Below the pieces are notes generated by a model, which was given only the letters and a program-made list of their open reading frames with translations, made no database searches and had not been told where the DNA came from. 64,000 bases of DNA, taken from positions 1 through 64,000 of the forward strand of contig CAZBBA010000006.1 in NCBI GenBank assembly GCA_964490015.1, written 5' to 3'. The position numbers were made by a program, and so were the translations under genes. Shown here piece after piece: positions 1 through 8,515 of this stretch (positions are counted from its first letter, which is position 1; each line of letters starts with the position of its first letter). The stretch comes from Perlabentimonas sp964490015 (GTDB lineage: Bacteria; Bacteroidota; Bacteroidia; Bacteroidales; Tenuifilaceae).

Positions 1-4
1 CATA

Positions 5-1213
5 ATGAGCGAGGCCATGTACCCGCTCCGAACCTACGACCCCTTTGTCGAGCTGCTGAGCAAGTTGCAAAACCCTATTCTAGGAATATTGGCGGGAACG
101 GTTTTTACTGCGTTAATCCAAAGCAGTGCTGCATTTATTGGGATTATGCTAACACTTGCTACCCAAGGCTTAATAAGCCTTGAGGCAGCTATTCCGTTGC
201 TAATGGGAGCAAATCTTGGGACATCAATAACAGGAATTATTGCAGGAATCACCGCCAGCCGCGATGCGCAGAAAGTGGCCATGGCCTACACCATTTTTAA
301 ACTCGTGGGTGTGTTTCTTCTGGTAGGTTTTGTTACGCCTTTTGCTCAACTGGTTCGCTATATTACCCCCGACACTATTCAAGCAAGTGCCAATGCAGCA
401 ACTGAAAATATTCCACGGTTAATAGCCAACGCACATACCATTTACAACGTTCTCTTAACTTTATTGGTATTGCCTTTCACAAACCTTTACGCCAAATTTA
501 TTGATTGGATTCTTCCTCCGGTTATAGACAAGAAACCAAAGTTTACCACACTTTACCTCGATAAATCGCTGCTTTCCACCCCTGCAGTGGCGCTTAAACT
601 GGCCAAGCAGGAGGTGCTTAGGCTAAGCGAAATTGTTGATGAAATGGTTGACGAAATAATAATCCCATTTATTTCTAAGGATAAAACGCCCTTGCAACGC
701 ATCGAGAACAGTGAGGCTAAGGTTGATTACCTCCGCGATCAGATTAACGCTTACCTACTCAGCCTAACCCGGCAGGACGTTACCGAGCAAAGCATTCAGG
801 AAGCCTTCCAGATTATGTATGCGGTGAAGGAGATGGAGCAGATTGCAGATATTGTTTCAAAAAATCTAGTTGAACGGGCTAAGTGGTGGATCCAATCGGG
901 TCACGAGTTTTCGCCCGATGGGAAAATGGAGCTAAAAGAGTTCCATCTGCTAACCCAGAAACAGCTCAAACGCGCAAAAAGCGTTTTCTCCGATCTTAAC
1001 CTCGAGAAGGCTAAAAAGATGGTTAAGAAGTACCAGGAGTACAAAGATTTTGGGCGGGAACTCGAGCGCCAACACTTCTCGAGGCTTAAGGAGGATGTGA
1101 ACAAATCAGTTACAAGCTCAAAAACTCACTTGGAGCTGGTGTCGATGTTCCGAACCATTGGCAGTCATGCCAATAACGTGGCTCAGATTATTTTGGAGTG
1201 GCCAATGAGCTAG
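5..1213 (+). CDS. Na/phosphate cotransporter, NptA/PhoU-like (5' part outside window)
   Basis: This is a Na+/phosphate symporter of the NptA/PNaS family with a cytoplasmic PhoU-like helical tail, expected in the inner membrane and exchanging phosphate. The visible 402 residues hold the second Na/Pi repeat, with the family signature QSSAA (about residues 40-44) and the GANLGTS motif near residue 68, followed by transmembrane helices to about residue 165. A soluble helical region from about 195 to the end resembles PhoU. Full-length members are about 550-600 residues, so the N-terminal repeat very likely lies to the left of base 1. The ATG at base 5 is then an internal methionine, not the start. 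The neighbouring MarC gene lies 185 bases downstream on the same strand. Confidence 0.9.
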   Translation: MSEAMYPLRTYDPFVELLSKLQNPILGILAGTVFTALIQSSAAFIGIMLTLATQGLISLEAAIPLLMGANLGTSITGIIAGITASRDAQKVAMAYTIFKLVGVFLLVGFVTPFAQLVRYITPDTIQASANAATENIPRLIANAHTIYNVLLTLLVLPFTNLYAKFIDWILPPVIDKKPKFTTLYLDKSLLSTPAVALKLAKQEVLRLSEIVDEMVDEIIIPFISKDKTPLQRIENSEAKVDYLRDQINAYLLSLTRQDVTEQSIQEAFQIMYAVKEMEQIADIVSKNLVERAKWWIQSGHEFSPDGKMELKEFHLLTQKQLKRAKSVFSDLNLEKAKKMVKKYQEYKDFGRELERQHFSRLKEDVNKSVTSSKTHLELVSMFRTIGSHANNVAQIILEWPMS

Positions 1214-1398
1214 GGAAATTTGCTAAAGCGTTAAATCTATTCTTTTGCTGATTTGTAGCACGCTCGTCAACTTGTTTAGCTGATGAAAAATCAGATTGAT
1301 AGGAATTCGATGCTGATTGTAAACCTTGCTGATGTGTTGATGTCAAATGGCAAAGAATATCATGGCAGGCAACTGCTCTCCCTCAATACCTTACCAAA

Positions 1399-2010
1399 AT
1401 GGAACCAGAATTTAAGCTTTTTCTTAGCTGCTTTGTGGCTTTTGTGGCATTAGTTAATCCGTTCCAAAAGGTTTTTGTGGTAACCTCGCTGCAGCAACAA
1501 TTCGATGTGAAAACCACCCGATCGATATCGATTAGAGCCACCATAACTGCTTTTGTCATCCTGCTTTTCTTCCTATTCCTGGGTAACGCCGTGTTTAATT
1601 ACGTATTTCGGATTGAACTTTTTGCCTTTCAAATTACCTGCGGAGCAGTACTGTTTTTCAATGGATTAAATGGACTACAAAAGGGCATGTTTATTAAACT
1701 CGACAGCAACCTATCGATGAAGGATATTGTAACTGTACCCATTGCCCTGCCCATGATTGCTGGCCCGGCAACCATTACTGCTGCGGTTACTTTTCCTGCG
1801 GAATTCGGCAAACTCTTCACGGTTGTTTCAATAGTGGTAGCTCTTGCAATAAACCTGGTGTTCATGCTTTATGCCAACTACATTGGAAAAGTTTTAGCCC
1901 GTTTTAACTTGATGAATCCGCTAATCAGAATTTTTGGGCTAATTGTGGCAACCATTGGAGTTCAGATGGTTTTCAATGGCATCAAAAGTTTTATTGTGTC
2001 GATAGCATAA
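1399..2010 (+). CDS. MarC family integral membrane protein
   Basis: A 203-residue, six-helix membrane protein of the MarC/UPF0056 family, whose function is unsettled: E. coli MarC was once linked to multiple antibiotic resistance, later questioned. The N-terminal LVNPF segment (about residues 19-23) and the central IALPMIAGPATITA stretch (about 114-127) are the family's conserved repeats. Length matches the family. The start is the first ATG after a 185-base gap from the phosphate transporter. That gap shows no clear terminator, so co-transcription is possible but not shown. Confidence 0.88.
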   Translation: MEPEFKLFLSCFVAFVALVNPFQKVFVVTSLQQQFDVKTTRSISIRATITAFVILLFFLFLGNAVFNYVFRIELFAFQITCGAVLFFNGLNGLQKGMFIKLDSNLSMKDIVTVPIALPMIAGPATITAAVTFPAEFGKLFTVVSIVVALAINLVFMLYANYIGKVLARFNLMNPLIRIFGLIVATIGVQMVFNGIKSFIVSIA

Positions 2011-2055
2011 CCAGCCTATTTTCACGTCGATAATTGACCTGTGATGAAATCCAGA

Positions 2056-2586
2056 TTATCGGTTGTAAATTAAACGAAATGCCGACCATGCCGTTCTGCA
2101 AAGAATGCGAAAATCTACCCTGAGGTTTCGGGTTCTTACATACTCAATATCGTACTCAATATCCTGGAAAAACTCCAACTTTTTACCTGGATTCTTCAAC
2201 TGCCTTAGGCAGGTTATTCCAGGCTTAACATTTAATCGTTCTCGTTGCCATGGTTCATATTGGGCAACATGTTCGGGAATATGCGGTCTGGGGCCAACCA
2301 GCGACATACTTCCACAAACCACATTTAGAAGCTGCGGCAACTCGTCGATATGAGTTGTTCTAAGAAAATTAAGGGTTCGTACCCTTCTGTTTTTTGGTTG
2401 GCAACCAATGGTTTTTATCTTTAATATCTTAAAGCGTTTGCCTTGTCTGCCAACACGGATTTGAACAAACAAGGGACTCTCCCTTAATCCAATCCACAAC
2501 CATATCGAAACCACCAATAGGAATGGGAATAGAAAAACCAACAGTATGGTTGCAATAAACTTGTCGAGTATGGTTTTTGCTAACAA
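2056..2586 (-). CDS. Short sugar transferase (polyprenyl-phosphate sugar phosphotransferase family)
   Basis: This belongs to the bacterial sugar transferase family (WcaJ/PglC type), which moves a sugar-1-phosphate onto undecaprenyl phosphate to start capsule, O-antigen or glycan synthesis at the inner membrane. It has one N-terminal hydrophobic segment (about residues 10-33), the catalytic-core signature DELPQLLNV (about 84-92) and MSLVGPRP (about 97-104). At 176 residues it is the minimal PglC-like size. The usual KFRSM-like stretch is diverged (KILKIKTIG) and the GLTG motif reads GITC, so substrate use may differ. It lies 22 bases downstream of the Wzi-like gene on the same strand, a likely operon for surface polysaccharide. 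Confidence 0.88.
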   Translation of the reverse strand: MLAKTILDKFIATILLVFLFPFLLVVSIWLWIGLRESPLFVQIRVGRQGKRFKILKIKTIGCQPKNRRVRTLNFLRTTHIDELPQLLNVVCGSMSLVGPRPHIPEHVAQYEPWQRERLNVKPGITCLRQLKNPGKKLEFFQDIEYDIEYVRTRNLRVDFRILCRTAWSAFRLIYNR

Positions 2587-2608
2587 ATCAATGGGTTTTT
2601 ATGCTGAT

Positions 2609-4201
2609 CTAAAATCCAAAATTCCCGCCAAAGGTAATGGTTACAGGATTGTTTAGGAGAATGGGGGGCGTGTATTTCTGCACATTACCACTATAACTCG
2701 AGTGATCAACTCCTAAGTACAAGTAGCTGTCGTGAAGGACTTGCAACGAAAGAGTTGCAGACATCTTGCTCATCTCCCAATCCACATTTTCCATAAAGAT
2801 CAAACCCCAGCGCGACTCCTCATTATTTGTGCTGGGCCCTTTCTGAGCATGGGTATACGAAACCTCAACCTTAGCATTTTTTATGGGTCGATATGAAAGG
2901 GATAAATAGGTTTCCTGCGCATTTTCGCCAAGATAGTGCCCCAGATTATAACGATTACTCTCGAAGTTGGTGGTGGCAATAATGTGCTCGTAGGTTTGCG
3001 GGTTGGTGCGGGTGTACTCCGCAGTAATCGACAGGTTTTTAAGTGGGAAATTCGATACGCGGGTTCCCGCCTTAAGGCTGTAAAAGTTACTGTGCTTCTC
3101 GGGATCGAACATGCGGGTTAGGCCTAACTCATCGAGAAAAAGCGTTAGGTACATGTGAGTATTTCGAATTAATCGCGAGGAGATATCAAAAAACATCTGC
3201 GAGTTTTGCCCTGTGTAATTCGACATTCCGTTTAGGTGATGATCAACCGACTTGTAGAAAAATAGCGGTGTTAGGTATGCCGGATGAATATCCATATCGG
3301 AGTAAATAACGGAGTTGCCAAACGATAGGTTTAGCCGCTTTACGGGTGTAACAGTGAAGAAGTTGGCTGCAATGTACTTGGGATGAAAAAGATGCCGTTG
3401 AGTTCCGGCATAAGTGTAGGATCGGCTGCTATCAACTACCTGCGAAACCAGCCAACCGTGAATATAGTTTAACTCGAACCAGCTGGCGGGTTTAAGCATC
3501 AACTTAAGCATGGCGAACGAGGGTGCACGGCTATACAGGATATTGGTTCCATTGTAACCACTCCCCCACTCCAGATGATCCTTCACCAGGCTAATATTTC
3601 CCCAACTCCAGCCCCAGCTCATACCTCCACGCATCTCGCTAAACTCGCCGCCTGTTCCAGAGTTTTTATACCCTCCACCCTGATACTGGTTTAGGTAAGT
3701 TCGCACACCAAGTCTATGGTTCTCGTTGTAATCGCGCAGGCTAGCATACATGGCAAAATTCTCGCCCACATATCCCCAAGCCTCTGCGCCTACCCAGCGA
3801 CGGTAAATAACCTCGCCATCGTTCATTAGAGTATTCACGCCCATTACGGGATTTAGGGTGGCGGCAAAAAGGCTGTCGCGATAGTAAAGCACATCAAGCC
3901 TGCGGGGAAAATTCTTGTTTGGGTGCAGCTCCTTTCCAAAATCTTTCAGGTAGAAGTCGAGTTCGGCTTGCTGTCGCAGGTTAAGCTCGGCTCGTCGCTC
4001 CTGGGCAATGCTTAACATCTCGCTAATCTGCTTGCGCGAGTATGGCTTTATGCTGCTATTAACCGATACAACTCCAGCGTTGGCCAGCTCATCGATAAAC
4101 TCGTAAACGCCCTTATTGGTAACGTGATGATAGATATGCTGCGCGCTAAGCTGCGGCAAAAGCATTACGGCAAGTATGATACTAGCAATAAATGTACGCA
4201 T
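2609..4201 (-). CDS. Capsule assembly Wzi-like outer-membrane barrel
   Basis: A 530-residue exported protein with a signal peptide (hydrophobic residues about 4-18, cleavage near LSAQ) and many alternating aromatic/polar strands ending in a C-terminal Phe (GGNFGF), typical of outer-membrane beta barrels. It resembles the capsule assembly Wzi family, which binds capsular polysaccharide at the cell surface: the DHLEWGSGYNG stretch (about residue 210) and overall layout fit members I know from Bacteroidota. The adjacent sugar transferase supports a polysaccharide role. The exact ligand cannot be read from sequence. Confidence 0.8.
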   Translation of the reverse strand: MRTFIASIILAVMLLPQLSAQHIYHHVTNKGVYEFIDELANAGVVSVNSSIKPYSRKQISEMLSIAQERRAELNLRQQAELDFYLKDFGKELHPNKNFPRRLDVLYYRDSLFAATLNPVMGVNTLMNDGEVIYRRWVGAEAWGYVGENFAMYASLRDYNENHRLGVRTYLNQYQGGGYKNSGTGGEFSEMRGGMSWGWSWGNISLVKDHLEWGSGYNGTNILYSRAPSFAMLKLMLKPASWFELNYIHGWLVSQVVDSSRSYTYAGTQRHLFHPKYIAANFFTVTPVKRLNLSFGNSVIYSDMDIHPAYLTPLFFYKSVDHHLNGMSNYTGQNSQMFFDISSRLIRNTHMYLTLFLDELGLTRMFDPEKHSNFYSLKAGTRVSNFPLKNLSITAEYTRTNPQTYEHIIATTNFESNRYNLGHYLGENAQETYLSLSYRPIKNAKVEVSYTHAQKGPSTNNEESRWGLIFMENVDWEMSKMSATLSLQVLHDSYLYLGVDHSSYSGNVQKYTPPILLNNPVTITFGGNFGF

Positions 4202-4267
4202 CGCATTTTTTCTGCAAGATAGTAATATCTTTAAAAACGGACGCTTTGTGGGTTGATGAAAAACTAC

Positions 4268-4861
4268 CTAGCAACCGCCACGGGGAACCAGCACATCTAT
4301 AACCTGAACCTCCTGAGCGGGTTGATTCATCTTCCCTCCAGCAGGCATTTGCTGGCTGTAGTTGTACCTCATCTTTTCGTCGGAAAAGTGATAATAGGCA
4401 GGGTTTTGAGTTTTAACCACAAATTCCTTCGCTACTGAGTAACCGCCATTGAGCACCTTAAATGGTTTCATTCCCTCGAGCAGTAGCAGGGCATTTGCAC
4501 GGATTGCTTCGGCCTCGGTGTTGGCGTAAAGAACTTTTACCTTATCGCTTCGCCCTTTTATGTACTCCGAATACTCTTTGTCAAACAGCATATCGATAGG
4601 TACATTAACCGCATTGGGCAATCTTCCTTGCGCGTATTCCTCAGCAGTTCTAATATCGATTAGTAGAATATTTGGGTCGTTGGCCTTTACGGCCATGGCA
4701 AGATTATACAGCGAAAAGATGCTTTCGGGTGATACTAAAAGACCAACTTTATCCTCAATAGAAATGGGGTAGTCCGATGTCAACAGTTTCTTACCAATCA
4801 TCGACAGTATTACGACAGCTGCAATTGCGCCAACGGTTATGGTTAGGGCATGTTTTTTCAT
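4268..4861 (-). CDS. Membrane-anchored rhodanese-like protein with RGGC tail
   Basis: A 197-residue protein with one N-terminal transmembrane helix (residues about 5-22, preceded by two Lys) that should place the rest in the periplasm. A rhodanese-like fold follows: LLIDIRTAEEY (about 66-76), LPNAVNVPI (81-89) and the edge strand VKVLYANTEAEA (108-119). At the position where active rhodaneses carry the catalytic Cys there is Ala/Asn, so this domain should not form the usual active-site persulfide. The protein ends VPRGGC, and that last residue is its only cysteine. It is the last gene of the six-gene sulfur operon, 51 bases after the YeeE-rhodanese gene, which ends in the same four residues. 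I infer a carrier or docking role through the terminal Cys. Confidence 0.85.
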   Translation of the reverse strand: MKKHALTITVGAIAAVVILSMIGKKLLTSDYPISIEDKVGLLVSPESIFSLYNLAMAVKANDPNILLIDIRTAEEYAQGRLPNAVNVPIDMLFDKEYSEYIKGRSDKVKVLYANTEAEAIRANALLLLEGMKPFKVLNGGYSVAKEFVVKTQNPAYYHFSDEKMRYNYSQQMPAGGKMNQPAQEVQVIDVLVPRGGC

Positions 4862-4911
4862 CTTCTATTCTGATTTTGTAAGTCAGTAAATATCTTCATA
4901 TGGTTAATCCA

Positions 4912-6120
4912 TTAGCATCCACCACGGGCTGCTGCTGTTTGTGAAAAATCGGGTTCGGGTGCAGGCTCTTGCCGTTTGCTGCTAAAAGTCTGCTCCTTAA
5001 ACGCCTTGCGGGCACGTTCCCTAAAACGAAACGCAAACTCATCCTCCATTTTCAAGGAGCTTGTTTTGGTGATATTTTCAAGATTATCGAACAGGCCATT
5101 TAAGCCACCTTCCAATACATATACGTTTTTATATCCCATTCGTCGGGCAACTATCCAAGCCTTTTCGGCAAGTGCAGTGCCGTTGGAGTATAGTATTACT
5201 TTTTCGCCTTTGGGCGATAGAGTTTTTTCCCACTGCCGGCGATGTAACTGCTTAATTGGAATATTAACTGATCCGGGCAGGCTAAATTCAGCCACTTCGG
5301 CACGGGACCGTACATCAACCAGCACGGCTGGATGGTAATCGTTCAGCAGCTTAAAGGCAACCTCATCGGCGTGAACGTAATGTTTGCCCAGCAAAATCTC
5401 GTGCTGCAGCTGATCCTTTGGGAGCTCGTTTATTCCGGTAATTCGCTTAAATGGAGTAAATATCAAAATAACTCCAACAAAAAGGGCAATTGTTACTGGA
5501 ACAAAATAGCTGGTTCCCTTTGTATCGATCAAACCCGTTTCCGGGTTGACCTTTGCCTCAATCATTGCTGTAAAGCCAAATGCTATCAGTGCCATTGCAA
5601 TCAACAGAAAAGCAAACCAACCAGCCGATATGCCCAAAGTATCGAATATAAATAGTCGTCCAAGGTTTCCGCTAACAGAGAACTCCTCGATTAGGGGAAA
5701 AGCCTCGCCATAAACGGTAATTCCCAAAAAGATACCAACCAGAAATACCATGGCATCAATTTTACCTATAGCCGCAGCGGTAACGCTGGTTCCAGGACAG
5801 TAACCCCCAAGTATAAATCCAAAGCCCATGATTACACCGCCAACAATGGCTGGCCAAAGAAAAGTAGGATTCACGTACACCAGCGACATATCAATCCAGC
5901 CTAAGTAGTTCATGGCAAAAACTCCCACCATGGCAGTAACTCCGGCAGTAAAGAAAACACGCAACACGGTGAAATCGTAGCCGTAAAAAACTCCGGCAAG
6001 CCTACGCGACGAGGAGAATCCAGCCGACTCGAGCACGTATCCAAATGCGATTCCGATTAGAAGGGCAAAAACTAAGTCCCATTCCATTCCGATAATTCCT
6101 TGTGGTATTAGTGGTCCCAT
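4912..6120 (-). CDS. YeeE/YedE transporter half fused to rhodanese-like domain, RGGC tail
   Basis: Residues 15-185 and 205-223 form membrane helices of the YeeE/YedE (sulfur-transport, TsuA-like) family, which takes thiosulfate or related sulfur species through the inner membrane. The conserved GGYCPGTS motif holds Cys108. Residues about 245-345 are a rhodanese-like domain (LVDVRSRAEVAEF, LPGSVNIPI, LEGGLNG), but the catalytic Cys position is Ser312 (VILYSNGT). A helical segment RERARKAF (about 368-375) and a Pro-rich linker lead to the C-terminal ARGGC. The only cysteines are Cys108 and terminal Cys402. The start gives a 402-residue protein 78 bases after the first YeeE gene. It could be a transporter whose own rhodanese domain is a docking module rather than an enzyme. 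Confidence 0.9.
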   Translation of the reverse strand: MGPLIPQGIIGMEWDLVFALLIGIAFGYVLESAGFSSSRRLAGVFYGYDFTVLRVFFTAGVTAMVGVFAMNYLGWIDMSLVYVNPTFLWPAIVGGVIMGFGFILGGYCPGTSVTAAAIGKIDAMVFLVGIFLGITVYGEAFPLIEEFSVSGNLGRLFIFDTLGISAGWFAFLLIAMALIAFGFTAMIEAKVNPETGLIDTKGTSYFVPVTIALFVGVILIFTPFKRITGINELPKDQLQHEILLGKHYVHADEVAFKLLNDYHPAVLVDVRSRAEVAEFSLPGSVNIPIKQLHRRQWEKTLSPKGEKVILYSNGTALAEKAWIVARRMGYKNVYVLEGGLNGLFDNLENITKTSSLKMEDEFAFRFRERARKAFKEQTFSSKRQEPAPEPDFSQTAAARGGC

Positions 6121-6198
6121 GGCTTAGGGGTGTTGTGTTTTTCGGTTTAAAGTATTCTATATAATGTTCTAGCAGATTATTCGCTGCAATTCAGCGTT

Positions 6199-6717
6199 CT
6201 ATATCCAAAGTTTACGGAAAAAGTAGGCAACTGCATATCCGGTTCCAAAAATGGCCATCATGGTTAGTATTCCGCCGGTAGACATAACCGCCATGCCGCT
6301 TAGGGCGGCACCACTAGTACAACCCCGGCCAAGCTGCGCTCCAATTCCAAATAGCATGCCCCCCAACAGTGCAAAACCAAGCCGAGTTGCAACCCTAACC
6401 TGTGGCCCGCGCTCAACCTTAAACTTCATTCGTCCCGATAGAATTCCGGAGAGTAGTCCCCCAATCAACACGCCTAGCACCTCGATGGAGAGCCACGACT
6501 TTAGGGGATGAGTTTCGCTGATGAGGGTTGGCCCCCAAAAACTTGAGCGTGCAGCATGCTCAGGAGCAACCGCATTTACTGCAACGGTAGCCAAATCTTT
6601 AACTGCTCCGCTGGCTCCAAGTCCACGGCCTGCAATGAAAATTGCCATGAGCAGTACTAGCCCAAGCATAATTCCTGCTAAATATGAGTTGATATACTGG
6701 CTTTTTTGATTTTCCAT
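6199..6717 (-). CDS. YeeE/YedE family sulfur transport protein (single half)
   Basis: A 172-residue inner-membrane protein of the YeeE/YedE family. Four or five helices are visible, with the conserved Cys motif GRGCTSG at residues 130-136 (Cys133, the only Cys). Thiosulfate transporters of the TsuA type contain two such Cys-bearing halves. Here the halves are encoded by two genes, this one and the following YeeE-rhodanese fusion, an arrangement also seen in PmpA/PmpB-type pairs. The gene starts 53 bases after the double-rhodanese lipoprotein and is on the same strand. It presumably pairs with its neighbour to form one channel for a sulfur species. Confidence 0.9.
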   Translation of the reverse strand: MENQKSQYINSYLAGIMLGLVLLMAIFIAGRGLGASGAVKDLATVAVNAVAPEHAARSSFWGPTLISETHPLKSWLSIEVLGVLIGGLLSGILSGRMKFKVERGPQVRVATRLGFALLGGMLFGIGAQLGRGCTSGAALSGMAVMSTGGILTMMAIFGTGYAVAYFFRKLWI

Positions 6718-6770
6718 TTCCTAATATTTTGTGCCTATGCGGCCAGTTTAACCATTTAATGACACCTGAA

Positions 6771-7829
6771 TTAACAACCACCTCTCGGAACAGCAACCAC
6801 ATCAACTTTCTCGAGTGGCTTTGAGGCAGCCGACCCTGAGGATACGGGGAAATCGTAAATCTCCTTTTCGGTAAAGGCATTACTGATCCCATTCTTAAGC
6901 ATCACGCTGTGCATAAAACCATTTGCGCCAAATGTAAGCGTTCGGGCATCGTAACCCAGCAACCTCAGATAAGCCACCACAAAAGAGCTGTGCTGCCCGG
7001 TGAAGCAGTAGATAACAATAGGCTTATCGGTGGGTAATGTATTTAGCTGCTCAGCTCTCTTAAGCGATTTTTTGGGTTGATACTGAATTGCACCAGGAAT
7101 GTGACCAATGCTGTAAAGCTGCTCCGGCCAGTAGTTTGCAATGTAGAAGTTTTGCCCAGCCTCAAAAAGGGTATCAGCCGATATGGTAACAGAATTAAAA
7201 TCTTCGGCAAAAAGTTTATGCGCGCGTTCACGCAGTATGGCGTAGCCATATTTCTCGGAAGTCTCTATGGAGGGAAACTCACCTGCGGGGTTCTTTAGGT
7301 TATGTTTCGTTTCCAAAGTTTCGGCAAATTTGCTCGACCGTCGTGGAATCCATCGTTTATCAGCAGTATCCTTGTTCCAGCTGCTAAAGCCCCACTTTAA
7401 TGCAAAAACGTTGTTGTACCCCAAAAATCGTAGTATCGATGTTGCATACGATGCGGTTTGCCCAGCATTGCATACCAGCGCTATGGTTTTAAAACTGGCA
7501 GGATCGATTGAACCCTCAAAGTAGTTTAGAATTTGAGTAAATGGGACGTTTACTGAGTTGGGAATATGCGCTGCAGCAAACTCAGTGGAGTTGCGGGTAT
7601 CAATAACCAGCACATTCTCGTTAAGCTGAGCGTATAGCTCGGGGGCCGAAATCATGGCTGGAACGTATTCGCTGTTGATAAAGTCGCCCGACTTTTCCAT
7701 GTAGGTTATCAGCGAATCAAAAGCAACCTGAGGGGCGAGATAACTACCACCAACGTTATCGACCTTTGCCCCGCACGACGAAAATACTATGGCGGCAATC
7801 ACAACAGAAATATAGTTCTTAAACCTCAT
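6771..7829 (-). CDS. Double-rhodanese lipoprotein with RGGC tail
   Basis: I choose the ATG at 7829, eight bases after the cytochrome b stop, because it opens directly into a lipoprotein signal (MRFKNY..., lipobox VFSSC, Cys19). The longer open frame to 7895 would overlap the upstream gene and bury the signal. The 352-residue product has two rhodanese domains, about 55-155 (VIDTRNSTEF, active loop CNAGQTAS, Cys120) and 215-310 (active loop CFTGQHSS, Cys275). Both catalytic Cys are present, unlike the other two rhodanese domains of the operon. The linker has RERAHKLF (about 201-208), matching RERARKAF in the YeeE fusion. The C-terminus is VPRGGC. Expected location: lipid-anchored in the periplasm or outer membrane. 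Likely a sulfurtransferase handling sulfane sulfur. Confidence 0.9.
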   Translation of the reverse strand: MRFKNYISVVIAAIVFSSCGAKVDNVGGSYLAPQVAFDSLITYMEKSGDFINSEYVPAMISAPELYAQLNENVLVIDTRNSTEFAAAHIPNSVNVPFTQILNYFEGSIDPASFKTIALVCNAGQTASYATSILRFLGYNNVFALKWGFSSWNKDTADKRWIPRRSSKFAETLETKHNLKNPAGEFPSIETSEKYGYAILRERAHKLFAEDFNSVTISADTLFEAGQNFYIANYWPEQLYSIGHIPGAIQYQPKKSLKRAEQLNTLPTDKPIVIYCFTGQHSSFVVAYLRLLGYDARTLTFGANGFMHSVMLKNGISNAFTEKEIYDFPVSSGSAASKPLEKVDVVAVPRGGC

Positions 7830-7836
7830 GGCTACT

Positions 7837-8493
7837 CTATTTTGATGGTTCTCCTTCCTGGATCTCAGTTGTATTCTCCTCGGGGCTGTGCTCAAGTTCC
7901 TCCCAACCGGTAATCATGGCCCTAATTGCTGCCAAAGGTTTATGACCTGTTGTGGTAAGGTATACGTGAGCAATTACAAAGGCTATTAGGGCAAATGCCC
8001 CAATGGTATGGATAATTGCCACCGCTCTTAGATTTATCGTGTCAATAGATTGAATCTCACCACCCGAGGGGTACTTGTAGTAGTAGTAAAGAAACCCGGT
8101 TACTATTTGAACCGGAATGGCAAAAATCTTTAAACCCAAATAAACCAACCGTTGCAGCGGATTAAACTTATTGTATACGGTTTTTTTTGTTGGGTGCGGT
8201 GCCCCTTTAAATATTCCAGTAATATAATAAGCAATTTGCGCCTTAATAAACTTAGTCGTAGGGATATATTGTCGCCACTCGCCAGTGGTGAAGTGCCAGA
8301 AAATGGCGAATACTATAAGCAAAACCAACGCCCACAGGGCGTAGTTATGCCAACGCACGGCAGCATCAAATCCCATAAGATTAAATGAGCCATGTATCTC
8401 AAATCCGGTTACGCCTAAAAAAAGAATTAGAAAAGCCTGACTCCAGTGCCAGAACCTCTCAAATATCTTATAAACATACGTCTCTTTTGCCAT
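7837..8493 (-). CDS. Membrane cytochrome b (thiosulfate reductase/DUF4405-like)
   Basis: A 218-residue integral membrane cytochrome b. It starts with the usual KIFERFWHWSQAF helix, and paired His residues occur on later helices (RWHNYALW, FWHFTTG, IIHTIGAF, AHVYLTTTGH), as in thiosulfate reductase PhsC or formate dehydrogenase gamma families, which carry electrons between the quinol pool and periplasmic enzymes. It lies 22 bases or more after the octaheme cytochrome stop and 8 bases before the rhodanese lipoprotein start. It is therefore the likely quinol-oxidising partner of the octaheme protein. An acidic C-terminal tail (EELEHSPEENTTE) is cytoplasmic or periplasmic; I cannot tell which. 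Confidence 0.9.
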   Translation of the reverse strand: MAKETYVYKIFERFWHWSQAFLILFLGVTGFEIHGSFNLMGFDAAVRWHNYALWALVLLIVFAIFWHFTTGEWRQYIPTTKFIKAQIAYYITGIFKGAPHPTKKTVYNKFNPLQRLVYLGLKIFAIPVQIVTGFLYYYYKYPSGGEIQSIDTINLRAVAIIHTIGAFALIAFVIAHVYLTTTGHKPLAAIRAMITGWEELEHSPEENTTEIQEGEPSK

Positions 8494-8515
8494 CGTAGTA
8501 ATATTTCTTGATAGA

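Noticed and set aside
4268..6771. Selenocysteine at the RGGC ends
   Set aside because: The codons are TGC followed by TAG or TAA in all three genes; there is no in-frame TGA, so ordinary Cys is encoded.
7830..7895. Longer start of the double-rhodanese lipoprotein
   Set aside because: It overlaps the cytochrome b gene and would place 22 polar residues before the lipoprotein signal.
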